Assembly (NCBI GenBank): GCA_017408025.1
Contig: JAFQVJ010000023.1
Span: 1 to 64,000 of the forward strand
From: Lachnospiraceae bacterium
Lineage (GTDB): Bacteria > Bacillota > Clostridia > Lachnospirales > Lachnospiraceae
Direction: 5' to 3'
Length of the DNA: 64,000 nt
Shown: positions 1 through 9,380 of the stretch, one piece after another
How the letters are laid out: each line of letters begins with the position of its first letter
Numbering within the stretch: the first letter of the stretch is position 1
Position numbers and translations under genes: made by a program
The notes under the pieces: model-generated
Databases searched by the model: none
Told to the model about the DNA's origin: nothing
What the model saw: the letters and a program-made list of their open reading frames with translations, nothing else

Positions 1-6
1 CATAAA

Positions 7-53
7 AAGAAATAAGCATCTATCCCCTGAGAAAGTTTAGATGCTAATTTCTT
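7..53. other. Long hairpin at window edge
   Basis: A 15-bp stem with one mismatch (AAGAAATAAGCATCT against AGATGCTAATTTCTT) encloses a 17-nt loop. It lies upstream of a second small inverted repeat (ATCGGA/TCCGAT near 79-99) and of the terminator at 125-155. The three could be the 3' part of a structured transcript that enters the window from the left, but the 5' part is not visible and I do not recognise the fold. Confidence 0.4.
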
Positions 54-124
54 AGTATTATATATTTTTTACTGGGGCATCGGAGATTTTACTTCCGATA
101 ACCTTTCTACTTGAATTATACACT

Positions 125-155
125 AGACCGTTTGTGAATGCAAGCGGTCTTTTTA
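125..155 (+). terminator. Intrinsic terminator, plus strand
   Basis: AGACCGTTTG pairs with CAAGCGGTCT (one G-T pair) around a 6-nt loop and is followed by TTTTTATTTT. The T-run is on the plus strand, so it ends a transcript coming from left of the window. On the minus strand no T-run follows, so it is a poor terminator for the XRE gene at 164. Confidence 0.75.
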
Positions 156-163
156 TTTTCGAA

Positions 164-1015
164 TCATTCTCTTGTTCCCAAAACTACCCAAATATTATCT
201 TTTTTCTCTAACTGATTGCATACTTTTTCTACTAATTCCACTGTTGTAATATAATCATTCTCCCTTTTCTCACATTCAATAATTTCTATAATCTTAGGAA
301 GATAAATCATTCCATTTCCTCTATTGATAAATGCCTTTACCACATCTAATATCAATCCATAAGGAATCTTATTAAATTCGATTTGATTAATCAAAACCGG
401 ATACTTTGTTTTCAAATTATTAAGCATATCACTTAATATATCCACGTTAATAATCTCTGCATATTTATTACGTACAACCTGACCAAGTTTTTCGATAATA
501 TAGTCTAACGTATTTTCATTAATTAAATTTATCTCTTCAGAATACAATACATTTTGATATGCCAATATCATAATTTCATTTGATTTCAGACAAAGTTGGT
601 CTTTAACACATACAATTGGCATTAATATTCCTTCTCTTGATAACTGCAATCTAAGCTCCGCAATTTTATCGATAAATTCATTGTCTATGAATATAGGTAC
701 TATATCCTCTCCAAATATCAACTCTAGTGGTTCTAATCCTTGTCTAAGATTATTCCATATTTCATTTTGAATTATCACATCACCATTTTCAGTAATACTT
801 TTATTATTAAGTCCTATCAAAAAGTCAGAACTCACACCCAATATTTCACATATCATAAAAAGCATTGACACATCAGGGCTACTTATACCCTTTTCCCACT
901 TACTTAGTGCCTGTGGCGTTACTCCAAGACGATTCGCCAACTCATCCTGTGTAAAGCCTTTGCTTCTTCTACATTCTGCTATTCTTTTTCCGATATTCTC
1001 CAATACATTTTCCAT
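164..1015 (-). CDS. XRE-family transcriptional regulator
   Basis: Probable DNA-binding regulator of 283 residues. The N-terminal part (residues about 5-60) is a classic Cro/C1-type helix-turn-helix, with GFTQDELANRLGVTPQALSK as the two DNA-recognition helices and a following WEKG turn. The remaining 220 residues are a mixed helical region that I cannot place in a named family; it probably senses a signal or dimerises. The ATG at 1015 is chosen because AAGGAGA sits 8 nt upstream; an in-frame upstream ATG at 1051 has no such site. The gene stands alone between a plus-strand terminator and rlmH, so its target is unknown and autoregulation is only a guess. Confidence 0.8.
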   Translation of the reverse strand: MENVLENIGKRIAECRRSKGFTQDELANRLGVTPQALSKWEKGISSPDVSMLFMICEILGVSSDFLIGLNNKSITENGDVIIQNEIWNNLRQGLEPLELIFGEDIVPIFIDNEFIDKIAELRLQLSREGILMPIVCVKDQLCLKSNEIMILAYQNVLYSEEINLINENTLDYIIEKLGQVVRNKYAEIINVDILSDMLNNLKTKYPVLINQIEFNKIPYGLILDVVKAFINRGNGMIYLPKIIEIIECEKRENDYITTVELVEKVCNQLEKKDNIWVVLGTRE

Positions 1016-1174
1016 ATAACATATCTCCTTTTCTGTTGATGCATAAAGCATATCAGATTATTATTTAAAAAGAAAACAACCTTTCGTTGATTGCGACTCA
1101 ACCCAATATTTACATCTCATCCCTTAGGATATGATACGCCACCCATTACATTCCAATCTGCGAAAAAACCTACT

Positions 1175-1654
1175 CTACTTGTGGTATGGTTCATTCCCCA
1201 ATATTCTATAGCTCCTATAAATCTGCTCGAGCAGCACAACCCTCATCAACTGATGCGGAAATGTCATCTTTGAAAAGCTCAGCTTATAATTCGCCCTATT
1301 CTTCACTTCATCAGACAATCCCAAGGAGCCGCCTATTATAAACGTGATATGCCCTTTGCCAGACACCCCTATCTGCTCTATCTTTTTAGACAATTCAACA
1401 GAATCAAGCATCTTGCCCTCTATCTCAAGCGTTATGACATAAGAATCATCCTTAAGATTAGATAGTATGCGTTTCCCCTCCTTTTCACGTATCAACCGTT
1501 CCTCTGTTTCAGATGCGCCATCTGGAGTTTTTTCGTCTGCCACCTCCACTATATCAAGCTTCACGTATCGGCTCAGACGCTTTGAATATTCATCTATTGC
1601 CATTGTGAAATATTTTTCTTTTATTTTACCTACTGTCAATATTGTTATCTTCAT
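1175..1654 (-). CDS. rlmH: 23S rRNA pseudouridine-1915 N3-methyltransferase RlmH
   Basis: RlmH is a SPOUT-class methyltransferase that methylates N3 of pseudouridine 1915 in helix 69 of 23S rRNA on assembled 70S ribosomes, using S-adenosylmethionine. The 159-residue length is exactly that of the family. The knotted SAM site is visible as [10 protein letters not shown] (about 105-114), followed by the conserved [20 protein letters not shown] block (132-151) and the C-terminal YHK. It has its own candidate promoter at 1720-1748 and is not tightly coupled to the dehydrogenase gene upstream. Confidence 0.96.
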   Translation of the reverse strand: MKITILTVGKIKEKYFTMAIDEYSKRLSRYVKLDIVEVADEKTPDGASETEERLIREKEGKRILSNLKDDSYVITLEIEGKMLDSVELSKKIEQIGVSGKGHITFIIGGSLGLSDEVKNRANYKLSFSKMTFPHQLMRVVLLEQIYRSYRILGNEPYHK

Positions 1655-1719
1655 TTACACTTTGCTCTTACATATATTATGTATTCCTATATATACTTTC
1701 TCCACATTCTAACATCATA

Positions 1720-1748
1720 AGTTTATCATCTTTATAGTAATATTACAA
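1720..1748 (-). promoter_or_regulatory. Candidate sigma-A promoter of rlmH
   Basis: Read on the minus strand, TTGTAA (1743-1748) and TAAACT (1720-1725) are separated by 17 nt, about 65 nt upstream of the rlmH start at 1654. The match is moderate. It lies in the 140-nt gap after the alcohol dehydrogenase gene, in which I see no convincing terminator. Confidence 0.45.
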
Positions 1749-1795
1749 GAAATGCCCTAAAATTTTAACAATACTATCACAATGCGTATGGAACA

Positions 1796-2950
1796 CTATT
1801 TCCAAAGCTCTTTATATATATTTACAACTGCTTCCTTGTCAATCTCCTTAATCGTATTTGCCGGGCTTCCACTGGCAATTGCATCTGTTGCCATCTTATC
1901 AATAGTAGCAAAGAATTTCTCCTTGTTTATACCGTATTCTTCAAGAGTTGGAATTTCGCACGCTTTACATATCTCATCCAAGGCATATAAAAATGATTTT
2001 GCTGCTGCCTCGTCAGACATCTCTGCTGTGGCAACACCTATGACTCTTGCAATATCTGCAAATCTATCATAGCAACCGTCAAGTGCATAACTTAGACATT
2101 CCTTAATAAGCATAGCATTGGAAATACCGTGTGGAACATGAAATAATGCACCGATAGGTCTGCTCATACCGTGTACAAGTGTTACTGATGCATTGTTTAT
2201 GCATATACCTGCCTCATACGCCGCAATGGCAAGCTCTTCTCTTGCCTTTTCATCACTTCCGTCAACATATGCCGTAGGCAGGAAATTAAAAATACGCTTA
2301 ATAGCCGAAAGTGCATATACATCTGTCAGAGTATTTGCTTTTTTTGATGTATACGATTCTACAGCATGTGTAAGAGCATCCATTCCAGTAGCTGCTGTTA
2401 CTGATTGAGGTGCGCTCAATGTAAGCGATGAATCAATAATAGCAATATCAGGTATAAGCTTGTCGCCTTTCAAAAGCATTTTTACATTCTTTTTTGTATC
2501 GGTTACACATAAGAACTTTGTTGCCTCTGAACCTGTTCCTGCTGTAGTTGGGATAAGAACAAGAGGTGGAAAATTTCCTGATATTTCTTTTCCCACATAA
2601 TCTGAAATCTCTCCTCCCAGTGTCGCCATGGCAACAATTGCTTTGGCACTATCAAGAGGACTTCCACCACCAATTCCTATACAGAAATCACACTTGTTCT
2701 GCTTGTATGCATTAACGCCTGTAGCTATCATATCATCAGTTGGTTCACCTACAATATCATTAAATATAACATAGTCTATACCAACATTTACAAGCATATC
2801 TGTGAGGATACCTACTGTTCCCATTTTTGTTACAATTTTGCCTGTCACGATAAATGCCTTTCTTCCAAGCTCTTTGATATAATCCGCACTTGAAGCAAGC
2901 GAGCCCTTTCCTATAATTGTTCTCTTTGGTGCTGTAAATGAATATGCCAT
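1796..2950 (-). CDS. Iron-containing alcohol dehydrogenase
   Basis: Group III (Fe-dependent) alcohol dehydrogenase of 384 residues, a typical family size. The nucleotide-binding region shows GGGSPLDSAK (94-103) and PTTAGTGSE (134-142). The metal ligands of the family appear as D191, H195, H260 and H274 (in MDALTHAVE, LVHG and FHVPHG). Such enzymes interconvert aldehydes and alcohols with NAD(P)H. As the last gene of the aminotransferase operon it may reduce the aldehyde made by transamination, giving a secreted hydroxy compound and regenerating NAD+; this is inference from position. The ATG at 2950 has GGAGG 8 nt upstream; a longer in-frame start exists but lacks one. Confidence 0.88.
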   Translation of the reverse strand: MAYSFTAPKRTIIGKGSLASSADYIKELGRKAFIVTGKIVTKMGTVGILTDMLVNVGIDYVIFNDIVGEPTDDMIATGVNAYKQNKCDFCIGIGGGSPLDSAKAIVAMATLGGEISDYVGKEISGNFPPLVLIPTTAGTGSEATKFLCVTDTKKNVKMLLKGDKLIPDIAIIDSSLTLSAPQSVTAATGMDALTHAVESYTSKKANTLTDVYALSAIKRIFNFLPTAYVDGSDEKAREELAIAAYEAGICINNASVTLVHGMSRPIGALFHVPHGISNAMLIKECLSYALDGCYDRFADIARVIGVATAEMSDEAAAKSFLYALDEICKACEIPTLEEYGINKEKFFATIDKMATDAIASGSPANTIKEIDKEAVVNIYKELWK

Positions 2951-2993
2951 ATACCTTACCTCCATATCTGTTTTTATTTGCCTTGTTCTCAAT

Positions 2994-3470
2994 TTACATT
3001 TTTCTTGACTTTCCGCTTATCTTTTCCGTTATTATCTTATATACTGAGGCCTGATGTCCTGACTGTTCTACATATTTTCTTCCCTCAGTGATATAATCAC
3101 TTGAATATTTTTCCACTATATACATAAGTGCCTTTATTTTTTCTTCCCCTTCTACCTCACAAACCTTACCGAACACAACTGTGCTTTCAAAGATCGTAGA
3201 AAACTTTTCTGGAAGCACCTTGGTTTCACCTACAACCGTAAAGCACACCTTATCTGAGTATTTTATATTTTCCAGTTTATGCCCCATATCCTTCGCACAA
3301 TGAAAATATATTTTTCCATCAGCATATGCATAGCTTAAAGGAATACCATAAGGATATTGGTCCTCTCCTATTGTTGCAAGTACTCCGTACGCAGCTTTTG
3401 TCAAAATATTCTTTGCCTCCTCCTCAGACACTACTCTGTCATTTCGTCGCATTTCTCTTTGCTTCAACAT
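2994..3470 (-). CDS. Pyridoxamine 5'-phosphate oxidase-like flavoprotein, Nim type
   Basis: Small split-barrel FMN-binding protein of 158 residues in the NimA-like branch of the PNPOx superfamily. The N-terminal half has the usual order: LTKAAYGVLATIG, then YPYGIPLSYAY, then KIYFHCAKDMGHKLENI, then VCFTVVGETKVLP. Some relatives reduce 5-nitroimidazole drugs; most have unknown substrates, so resistance should not be assumed. It sits between the M20 hydrolase gene (14 nt gap) and the alcohol dehydrogenase gene (43 nt gap) and is presumably co-transcribed, perhaps for a redox step. The ATG at 3470 with AAGGGG 8 nt upstream is preferred over a GTG 9 nt earlier. Confidence 0.82.
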   Translation of the reverse strand: MLKQREMRRNDRVVSEEEAKNILTKAAYGVLATIGEDQYPYGIPLSYAYADGKIYFHCAKDMGHKLENIKYSDKVCFTVVGETKVLPEKFSTIFESTVVFGKVCEVEGEEKIKALMYIVEKYSSDYITEGRKYVEQSGHQASVYKIITEKISGKSRKM

Positions 3471-3484
3471 AAATGTCACCCCTT

Positions 3485-4750
3485 CTATTCCTTCTTATCT
3501 GCCCTCAACACCGCATTTAGCATAATGGTTGCTCCCATAGTGCAATCCTCAGGCTCTGAATACTCCTTCTCGCAATGAGATAACCCTTCCTTTGACTTTA
3601 CAAAGATCATTGTCGTAGGAATCATATACGATACAAATTGTGCGTCATGACCTGCACCAGAGTGAATACATTTATAATTTGCCCCTGCCTCCTTTGCACT
3701 CTCCTCAACATATCCTACAAGTTCCTTATCCCAATATACTGTGTCTCTTTTCCACTGTAATTCAGTCTTACATTTGCAACCAGCAAACGAAAGTTTTTCA
3801 AGCCCCATCACAACTTTTTCAACTCTTTTGAGAGCCTCTGTGTCCTCGTGGCGCACATCTATTGATATATCTACCAAATCTGGCACACACGTATGAATAT
3901 TAGGATGACACACTATCTCACCTGTAGTATATACAAGCTCTGCAATACCCAGCTTATCTATCTCTTCATGAATATAACATATGGCCTCTGCAGCTGCATA
4001 CAGCGCGTCTTTTCTCTTATTCATAGGAAATGTTCCAGCATGGGATGTCTGTCCGTAAAATCTGATTCTATAATTAAACATTCCTAAGACACATTTTACA
4101 ATACCAATGTTTTTTCCTGCTGCTTCAAGAATAGGTCCTTGCTCAATATGCGTCTCAAACATACATTTCGCATTTTCCCTGCTAAGTCTGTTCTCTATTC
4201 TACCTCTAAAACCAGAACGCATAAGTGCTTCTTCAAAAGTAGTTTTTCCATCTAATACATTCTTTGAATTCATCATATCTTCATATTCAAAATTTGCTTT
4301 TATATTCTCTGGTAGAAACTTATAGCAAACAACACCAGAGCTCATCATTGCTGGAGGATAAAGCGCCCCTTCCTCATTGGTCCATATCATTGCTGTCAAC
4401 GGATGTTTATGAGGAATAGCTTCTGTAACAACAGTTTCGAGAACCTCCATAGCCGATATTACACCTAATATTCCGTCATAATTTCCACCATTCATTACTG
4501 AATCTGCATGAGAGCCCATTACAATTCTCTTTGCATGTGGATCACTTCCTGATATAGTCGCGTACACATTTGCCATATCGTCCTTTTCAATAACTGCTCC
4601 TATAGCTTCCATTCTCTTTATAAATTCATTTCTTGCCATAATTGCTTCTTCTGAAAGAGAGTACCTTGTAATTCCTCCATTACCTGTATCTCCAAACCGT
4701 GCAAATGTTTCAAGTTTTTCTTTCATTCTTTCTAAACTGCACTGGTACAT
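3485..4750 (-). CDS. M20-family amidohydrolase, N-carbamoyl amino acid/allantoate type
   Basis: Zinc-dependent hydrolase of 421 residues in the AllC/HyuC branch of peptidase family M20, whose members split N-carbamoyl amino acids, ureidopropionate, allantoate or ureidoglycine and release ammonia and CO2. Metal-binding elements are visible: GSHADSV (H81, D83), YDGILGV (D92), NEEG (E126-E127) and HIEQGP. The dimerisation (lid) domain follows, with GQTSHAGTFPMNKRKDAL, where the family places a substrate-contacting His and Asn. Exact substrate cannot be read from sequence. It follows the amidohydrolase gene by 34 nt and probably acts after it. The ATG at 4750 has GGAGG 6 nt upstream. Confidence 0.86.
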   Translation of the reverse strand: MYQCSLERMKEKLETFARFGDTGNGGITRYSLSEEAIMARNEFIKRMEAIGAVIEKDDMANVYATISGSDPHAKRIVMGSHADSVMNGGNYDGILGVISAMEVLETVVTEAIPHKHPLTAMIWTNEEGALYPPAMMSSGVVCYKFLPENIKANFEYEDMMNSKNVLDGKTTFEEALMRSGFRGRIENRLSRENAKCMFETHIEQGPILEAAGKNIGIVKCVLGMFNYRIRFYGQTSHAGTFPMNKRKDALYAAAEAICYIHEEIDKLGIAELVYTTGEIVCHPNIHTCVPDLVDISIDVRHEDTEALKRVEKVVMGLEKLSFAGCKCKTELQWKRDTVYWDKELVGYVEESAKEAGANYKCIHSGAGHDAQFVSYMIPTTMIFVKSKEGLSHCEKEYSEPEDCTMGATIMLNAVLRADKKE

Positions 4751-4784
4751 AAACATCCTCCTCACTATAACTTATCTATTTATT

Positions 4785-6419
4785 CTATGCCTGAAAAACT
4801 AATTTTCCATCTATATATGTATCTGTTACACTAATCTCTCTTATACGTTCAGGCTCACTTAAAAGAATATCTTCCGACAGAACAATAAAATCCGCAAGCT
4901 TCCCTACCTCTATGCTTCCTTTTATACCTTCATCAAAGCTTGCATACGCTCCGTTTATGGTAAACATACGGATTGCATCCATTACTGATATTTTCTGATT
5001 TGGACCACATTCAACACCATTAAATATATCTTTTCGTACTACCGCGCCCCATATCCCAAGCAACGGATTGGCATCTATAACTGGTGAATCTGAACCTGCC
5101 GCCACTAATATTCCTTCATCAATATAACTCTTATTAGCAAACATCATCTCCACTCTTTCACCATAATACTTATTGTATTCCTTGGCATTGACTGCTATAA
5201 ATCCTGGATTGCTAATTGGAATTATTCCAAGTTTTTTTATGCGTCCTAGCAATTCCTTATTTATTATAGCGCAGTGTTCAATACGAGGTCTGGCATTTTC
5301 CCTAGGATATTTGGTCAAAACCTTCTCTATGGAATTTATCATCTTTTCAACTGCATCATCTCCAACGCAATGAGCAGTTATCTGAAATCCCGCAAGATGC
5401 GCGTCAGCAAAAAAAGTATCCATCTCTTCCTGCGTCCAGTTAATGATTCGTGGTAAATCTGGTTCATGGCTATAAGGTTCCTTTGTAGAGCAAGATGGTG
5501 CCGTTGTACTTCCATCAATAATCAACTTCGCTGGTCCTAACTTATAATGCTCATTGCCGATTCCTGTATGAAGTCCTGTTTTAATATGCTCATATACAAA
5601 ATCTCTGATAGAATTTTTTCCCAACATTCTGTATACCATTTCATATATTCGCACATATACATCACCACTGAGACTCGCATTCTGTAATACTTTAACAAAT
5701 TGTCCACCATACGCGCCAGCATCATGCACACTTGTTATTCCATATTTTAAGAACATTCTATCGCACATCTTATATGCTTCTAGTAATTTTTCGTCATCAT
5801 ATGTCAATAGTGAATTGATATACCCAAATCCCTCTTCTTTTACAAGCCCAGTAAGTTCTCCGTTTTCATCAATATCCAGTTCGCCTGGCTGAAACTTCTT
5901 TACACTTTCTTTTGTCCAGCCCGCAAGCCTAAGAGCCATACTATTGCAGACACCTGTATGCAAATCTACCCTAACACACCAAACAGGATTATTTGGCGCC
6001 ACCTCATCTAAATCTTTACAATTTGGATGCCGTTTTTCCTCAAGCTTCTCATTATCATATCCCTGAAGTATTATCCACTCACCCGCTTTTTTCTTCTTCA
6101 CCTCTATTCCAATTATTTCTTTTATATCTTCAATTGATTTACATACTTTATAGTCAATGGGTATAACTATATTGTTGAGCATCATCGATATCAACATAAA
6201 ATGAGAATGTGCATCGATAAATCCTGGCATCAATGTTCTTCCCTTAAGGTCAATAACGTTGGTATCCGCTCCAAGATAATCTTCTACCCCTTTATTACTT
6301 CCTACATAAATTATTTTATTTCCTTTTATAGCAACAGCCTCAGCTATGCTATTATCATTATCGACAGTTATAACACTTCCTCTTATAAATGCTATATCTG
6401 CATATATTTCTTTAATCAT
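4785..6419 (-). CDS. Metal-dependent amidohydrolase, YtcJ-like (family 3)
   Basis: Amidohydrolase-superfamily protein of 544 residues. The first metal pair is in PGFIDAHSHF (about 66-75), later metal or catalytic positions in VHDAGAYGG, ITAHCVGDDAV, RIEHCAI and AAGSDSPV. N- and C-terminal strands (KGNKIIYVG and KLADFIVLSED) form the accessory sandwich domain. YtcJ/NfdA relatives hydrolyse N-substituted formamides and other amides; it is not a dihydropyrimidinase by its motifs. No signal peptide, so cytoplasmic. It lies 21 nt after the last transporter gene, suggesting that it opens or deblocks the imported compound before the M20 hydrolase acts. Confidence 0.85.
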   Translation of the reverse strand: MIKEIYADIAFIRGSVITVDNDNSIAEAVAIKGNKIIYVGSNKGVEDYLGADTNVIDLKGRTLMPGFIDAHSHFMLISMMLNNIVIPIDYKVCKSIEDIKEIIGIEVKKKKAGEWIILQGYDNEKLEEKRHPNCKDLDEVAPNNPVWCVRVDLHTGVCNSMALRLAGWTKESVKKFQPGELDIDENGELTGLVKEEGFGYINSLLTYDDEKLLEAYKMCDRMFLKYGITSVHDAGAYGGQFVKVLQNASLSGDVYVRIYEMVYRMLGKNSIRDFVYEHIKTGLHTGIGNEHYKLGPAKLIIDGSTTAPSCSTKEPYSHEPDLPRIINWTQEEMDTFFADAHLAGFQITAHCVGDDAVEKMINSIEKVLTKYPRENARPRIEHCAIINKELLGRIKKLGIIPISNPGFIAVNAKEYNKYYGERVEMMFANKSYIDEGILVAAGSDSPVIDANPLLGIWGAVVRKDIFNGVECGPNQKISVMDAIRMFTINGAYASFDEGIKGSIEVGKLADFIVLSEDILLSEPERIREISVTDTYIDGKLVFQA

Positions 6420-6440
6420 AAAAACACCAACCCTTCTGCC

Positions 6441-7454
6441 TTAATATTCGTAAAGGAGACACGCAACCCTATGTTCTTCATTGATGTCCGTGTACACTGG
6501 TTCTGCATATTTACAATCATCTCTTGCCTTCGGACATCTGGTATGAAACGGGCAACCAGAAGGTGGGTCTATTGGTGAAGGTATATCCCCCTTTAACTCT
6601 ATCTTTTCTTTCTTTAAGTGTGGATCAGCTTCCGGTACAGCTGATAATAATGCCTGGGTATATGGATGCTTTGGATTATTAAATAGCTCATCCGTGGGTG
6701 CAATCTCAACAATATGTCCCAGATACATTACTGCAATTCTGTCTGAAATATATCTCACAACGCTTATATTGTGTGATATAAACAAATATGACACATTCAT
6801 TTCTTTTTTTATATTCTGCAACAAATTAAGTATCTGCGACTGAATAGATACGTCTAGGGCTGATACTGGCTCATCACACACAATAAGCTTTGGGTTAACT
6901 ATCAACGCCTTTGCAAGACCTATTCTCTGCCTCTGTCCACCTGAAAATTCATGAGGATATCTGTAGTACTGATCTTTCCTTAGTCCTACCCTTTCCATCA
7001 TTTCCAATACTTTGTTTACCCTCTCCTGCTTATTTTCGTAGAGTTTGTGAATAATCAGCGGTTCTTCTATTATCTGACCCACGGTCATCTTTGGATTGAG
7101 AGATGTATATGGGTCCTGAAATACCATCTGAAGATTCTGACGTTCCTTCCTAAGTTCTTTACCCGACAGTTCAAGAAAACTCTTTCCCTTATAATATATT
7201 TCACCACTAGTTGGTTCTATAAGTCTTAGTACTGTACGTCCTGTTGTACTTTTTCCGCAACCCGATTCCCCTACAAGGCTGAAGGTTTCATTTTCCTTTA
7301 TATCAAACGATACATTGTTTACTGCTTTTACTGACTTTGCAGCAACTCGCATCCTGCTGTCAATATTAAAATGCTTATTCAGTTTTCTAACCTCCAGAAT
7401 CACCTTATCCTGTTCATATCTTTCCATTGGGTTTTTTGTCTTTTTAACAACCAT
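6441..7454 (-). CDS. Peptide/nickel-type ABC transporter ATPase, OppF/DppF-like
   Basis: Second ATPase of the first importer, 337 residues. Walker A GESGCGKST, Q-loop QMVFQDPYTSLNP, signature SGGQRQR, Walker B LIVCDEPVSALD and the switch His in ISHN are all present. The C-terminal oligopeptide extension contains the cysteine cluster CPFHTRCPKARDDCKYAEP typical of the OppF/DppF group, which often binds an iron-sulfur cluster. It pairs with the OppD-like ATPase encoded 17 nt upstream. ATG at 7454 has AAGGTGG 8 nt upstream; a GTG at 7466 is a weaker alternative. Confidence 0.92.
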   Translation of the reverse strand: MVVKKTKNPMERYEQDKVILEVRKLNKHFNIDSRMRVAAKSVKAVNNVSFDIKENETFSLVGESGCGKSTTGRTVLRLIEPTSGEIYYKGKSFLELSGKELRKERQNLQMVFQDPYTSLNPKMTVGQIIEEPLIIHKLYENKQERVNKVLEMMERVGLRKDQYYRYPHEFSGGQRQRIGLAKALIVNPKLIVCDEPVSALDVSIQSQILNLLQNIKKEMNVSYLFISHNISVVRYISDRIAVMYLGHIVEIAPTDELFNNPKHPYTQALLSAVPEADPHLKKEKIELKGDIPSPIDPPSGCPFHTRCPKARDDCKYAEPVYTDINEEHRVACLLYEY

Positions 7455-7471
7455 TGCATTCACCACCTTAT

Positions 7472-8467
7472 CTACAACTTTGTAATTTCTGAATAATTAT
7501 GACACCTTACCTTCCTGTTAGCTCCTATATCCATAATCTCAGGCGGAGTATTCTTACATTTATCTGTAGCATAATTGCATCTATCACAAAATCTACATCC
7601 TCCTCCCTCCTGTCCTAGTGCAGGTACAGTTCCCTTTATCATATATAGTGGCTCTTTTCTGTTTGTATTTAATGTAGGTATCGATTTAATCAGCCCCATA
7701 GTATATGGATGCTTTGGATTGTCGAAAATATCATCAATCTTACCTTCTTCTACTACCTGTCCAAGATACATTATTATAACTCTCTGGCATATCTGGGCAA
7801 CTACTCCAAGGTCATGTGTTATAAGCATAATTCCCATATCCAAAGTATTGTTAAGCTTAACTATCAATTCAAGTATCTGTGCCTGTATAGTCACATCAAG
7901 TGCTGTCGTCGGTTCATCAGCTATAAGAAGCTCTGGCTGGCAGCAGAGTGCCATAGCAATCATCGCTCTTTGTCTCATACCACCTGACAACTCATGAGGA
8001 TAACATTTGACACGCTTCTCAGGTGCAGGAATACCTGTAAGTCTCAACATCTCTTCTGCCTTTACCATAGCTTCTTTCTTTTTCATTCCCTGATGAAGCA
8101 TTAACGCTTCCGATATCTGCTCACCTAAGGTAAACACAGGATTTAGAGAACTTAAGGCATCCTGAAATATCATCGCAATCTTATTTCCTCTTATGGTTCT
8201 CATCTGCTTTTCACTATACTCCAATAAGTTTTCACCATTAAAGAAAATTTCACCTTCATAGGTGACCAACTTTTTTTCATCATAAAGTCTCATTATAGAC
8301 TGTGATGTAACACTCTTTCCACATCCAGATTCGCCAACAACACCTAATATTTCTCCTTTTCCAACACTGAAGCTGACTCCATCGATTGATGTAACTGTTC
8401 CTCTTACCGTCTTAAAGGTAGTTTTTAAATTTTCTACTCTGAGTAATTCTTTATTCTTCTCAGTCAT
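7472..8467 (-). CDS. Peptide/nickel-type ABC transporter ATPase, OppD/DppD-like
   Basis: First ATPase of the importer, 331 residues, of normal OppD length with no insertion. Walker A GESGCGKSV, Q-loop MIFQDALSSLNP, signature LSGGMRQR, Walker B LLIADEPTTALD and ITHD switch are intact. The C-terminal cysteine group (CRFCDRCNYATDKC) is also typical. It is translated 17 nt after the permease gene and 17 nt before the OppF-like gene, as in ordinary dpp/opp operons. Confidence 0.92.
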   Translation of the reverse strand: MTEKNKELLRVENLKTTFKTVRGTVTSIDGVSFSVGKGEILGVVGESGCGKSVTSQSIMRLYDEKKLVTYEGEIFFNGENLLEYSEKQMRTIRGNKIAMIFQDALSSLNPVFTLGEQISEALMLHQGMKKKEAMVKAEEMLRLTGIPAPEKRVKCYPHELSGGMRQRAMIAMALCCQPELLIADEPTTALDVTIQAQILELIVKLNNTLDMGIMLITHDLGVVAQICQRVIIMYLGQVVEEGKIDDIFDNPKHPYTMGLIKSIPTLNTNRKEPLYMIKGTVPALGQEGGGCRFCDRCNYATDKCKNTPPEIMDIGANRKVRCHNYSEITKL

Positions 8468-8484
8468 ATAATCAACCCGCCTTT

Positions 8485-9357
8485 CTAATTTGACTTTGGA
8501 TCTAAAACATCTCTCAATCCATCACCTAAAATGTTGATACCTAAAACAGTCAATACCATTGCAATACCTGGATAAATCGTAAGCCAGTTAGCTGTAAATA
8601 TACCCTCCTTAGCCTCATATAATATATTACCAAGGCTTGGCGCTGGAGCTGGTATGCCAGCTCCTAAAAAGCTAAGTGATGCTTCAAGTATAATAGCTGT
8701 CGCAAAAATATATGTTCCCTGTACGATAACAGGTGACAAAATATTGGGAGCAATATGATGTAATAAAATTCTAAGAGACGAAGCTCCCTGCGCTGTTGCT
8801 GCTTCTATATATGTATTTTCCTTGGCTGCTATAGTGGCTCCTCTTGCAACTCTCGCTATCTGCGGTGTGTATACGATACACAAGCTCATTATTACACTAG
8901 TTATACTGGGTTCAAGTGCTGACATCAATGCTATTGCCATAAGTACTGGTGGTATTGACATAAGCGCCTCACATATTCTCATAATAATGTTATCTACCTT
9001 CTTAAAATATCCAGCAATCATTCCCAATACCATTCCGAATATAAATGTAACAAGTGTTGTTACTGCTCCTACAAGCAACGATATTCTGATACCATAAACA
9101 ATACGTGCAAATACATCTCTTCCCATCTTGTCTGTTCCAAAAATATATTCTCCACATGGTTCGATGTATCTCTTTGCTATATCCATAACGTACGGTCCTT
9201 CTGGGCAAATAACATCTGCAAACACCCCCAGAAAAACAATAAGAATTGTAATTACAAGACCTACCACAGCAAGCTTGTTTTTCATAAATATTTTTAATTT
9301 TAATTTTCTTGACTCTCTTATGGCCTCTTTTCCTATGCCCTTCTCTGTATTCTTCAT
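8485..9357 (-). CDS. Peptide-type ABC transporter permease, OppC/DppC-like
   Basis: Inner-membrane permease of 290 residues. One N-terminal membrane segment (LAVVGLVITILIVFLGVFA) precedes the GTDKMGRDVFARIVYGIR motif that opens the transport domain, which has five more segments. The EAA coupling loop reads EAATAQGASSLRILLHHIAPN. Length is standard, unlike the enlarged OppC homologue of the second operon. It forms a heterodimer with the OppB-like protein encoded 23 nt upstream. Confidence 0.92.
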   Translation of the reverse strand: MKNTEKGIGKEAIRESRKLKLKIFMKNKLAVVGLVITILIVFLGVFADVICPEGPYVMDIAKRYIEPCGEYIFGTDKMGRDVFARIVYGIRISLLVGAVTTLVTFIFGMVLGMIAGYFKKVDNIIMRICEALMSIPPVLMAIALMSALEPSITSVIMSLCIVYTPQIARVARGATIAAKENTYIEAATAQGASSLRILLHHIAPNILSPVIVQGTYIFATAIILEASLSFLGAGIPAPAPSLGNILYEAKEGIFTANWLTIYPGIAMVLTVLGINILGDGLRDVLDPKSN

Positions 9358-9380
9358 ACGGACTCACCCTTTCTTCCACA

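Noticed and set aside
2994..3470. Nitroimidazole resistance gene (nim)
   Set aside because: The fold matches, but most Nim-like PNPOx proteins are not resistance enzymes and the gene is embedded in a catabolic operon.
4785..6419. Dihydropyrimidinase/hydantoinase for a complete pyrimidine pathway
   Set aside because: Motifs and length fit the YtcJ-like amidohydrolase family 3 instead, and no dihydropyrimidine dehydrogenase is present.
6201..6578. Plus-strand 125-codon frame at the amidohydrolase/OppF junction
   Set aside because: Antisense to two conserved genes, with no recognisable protein features.
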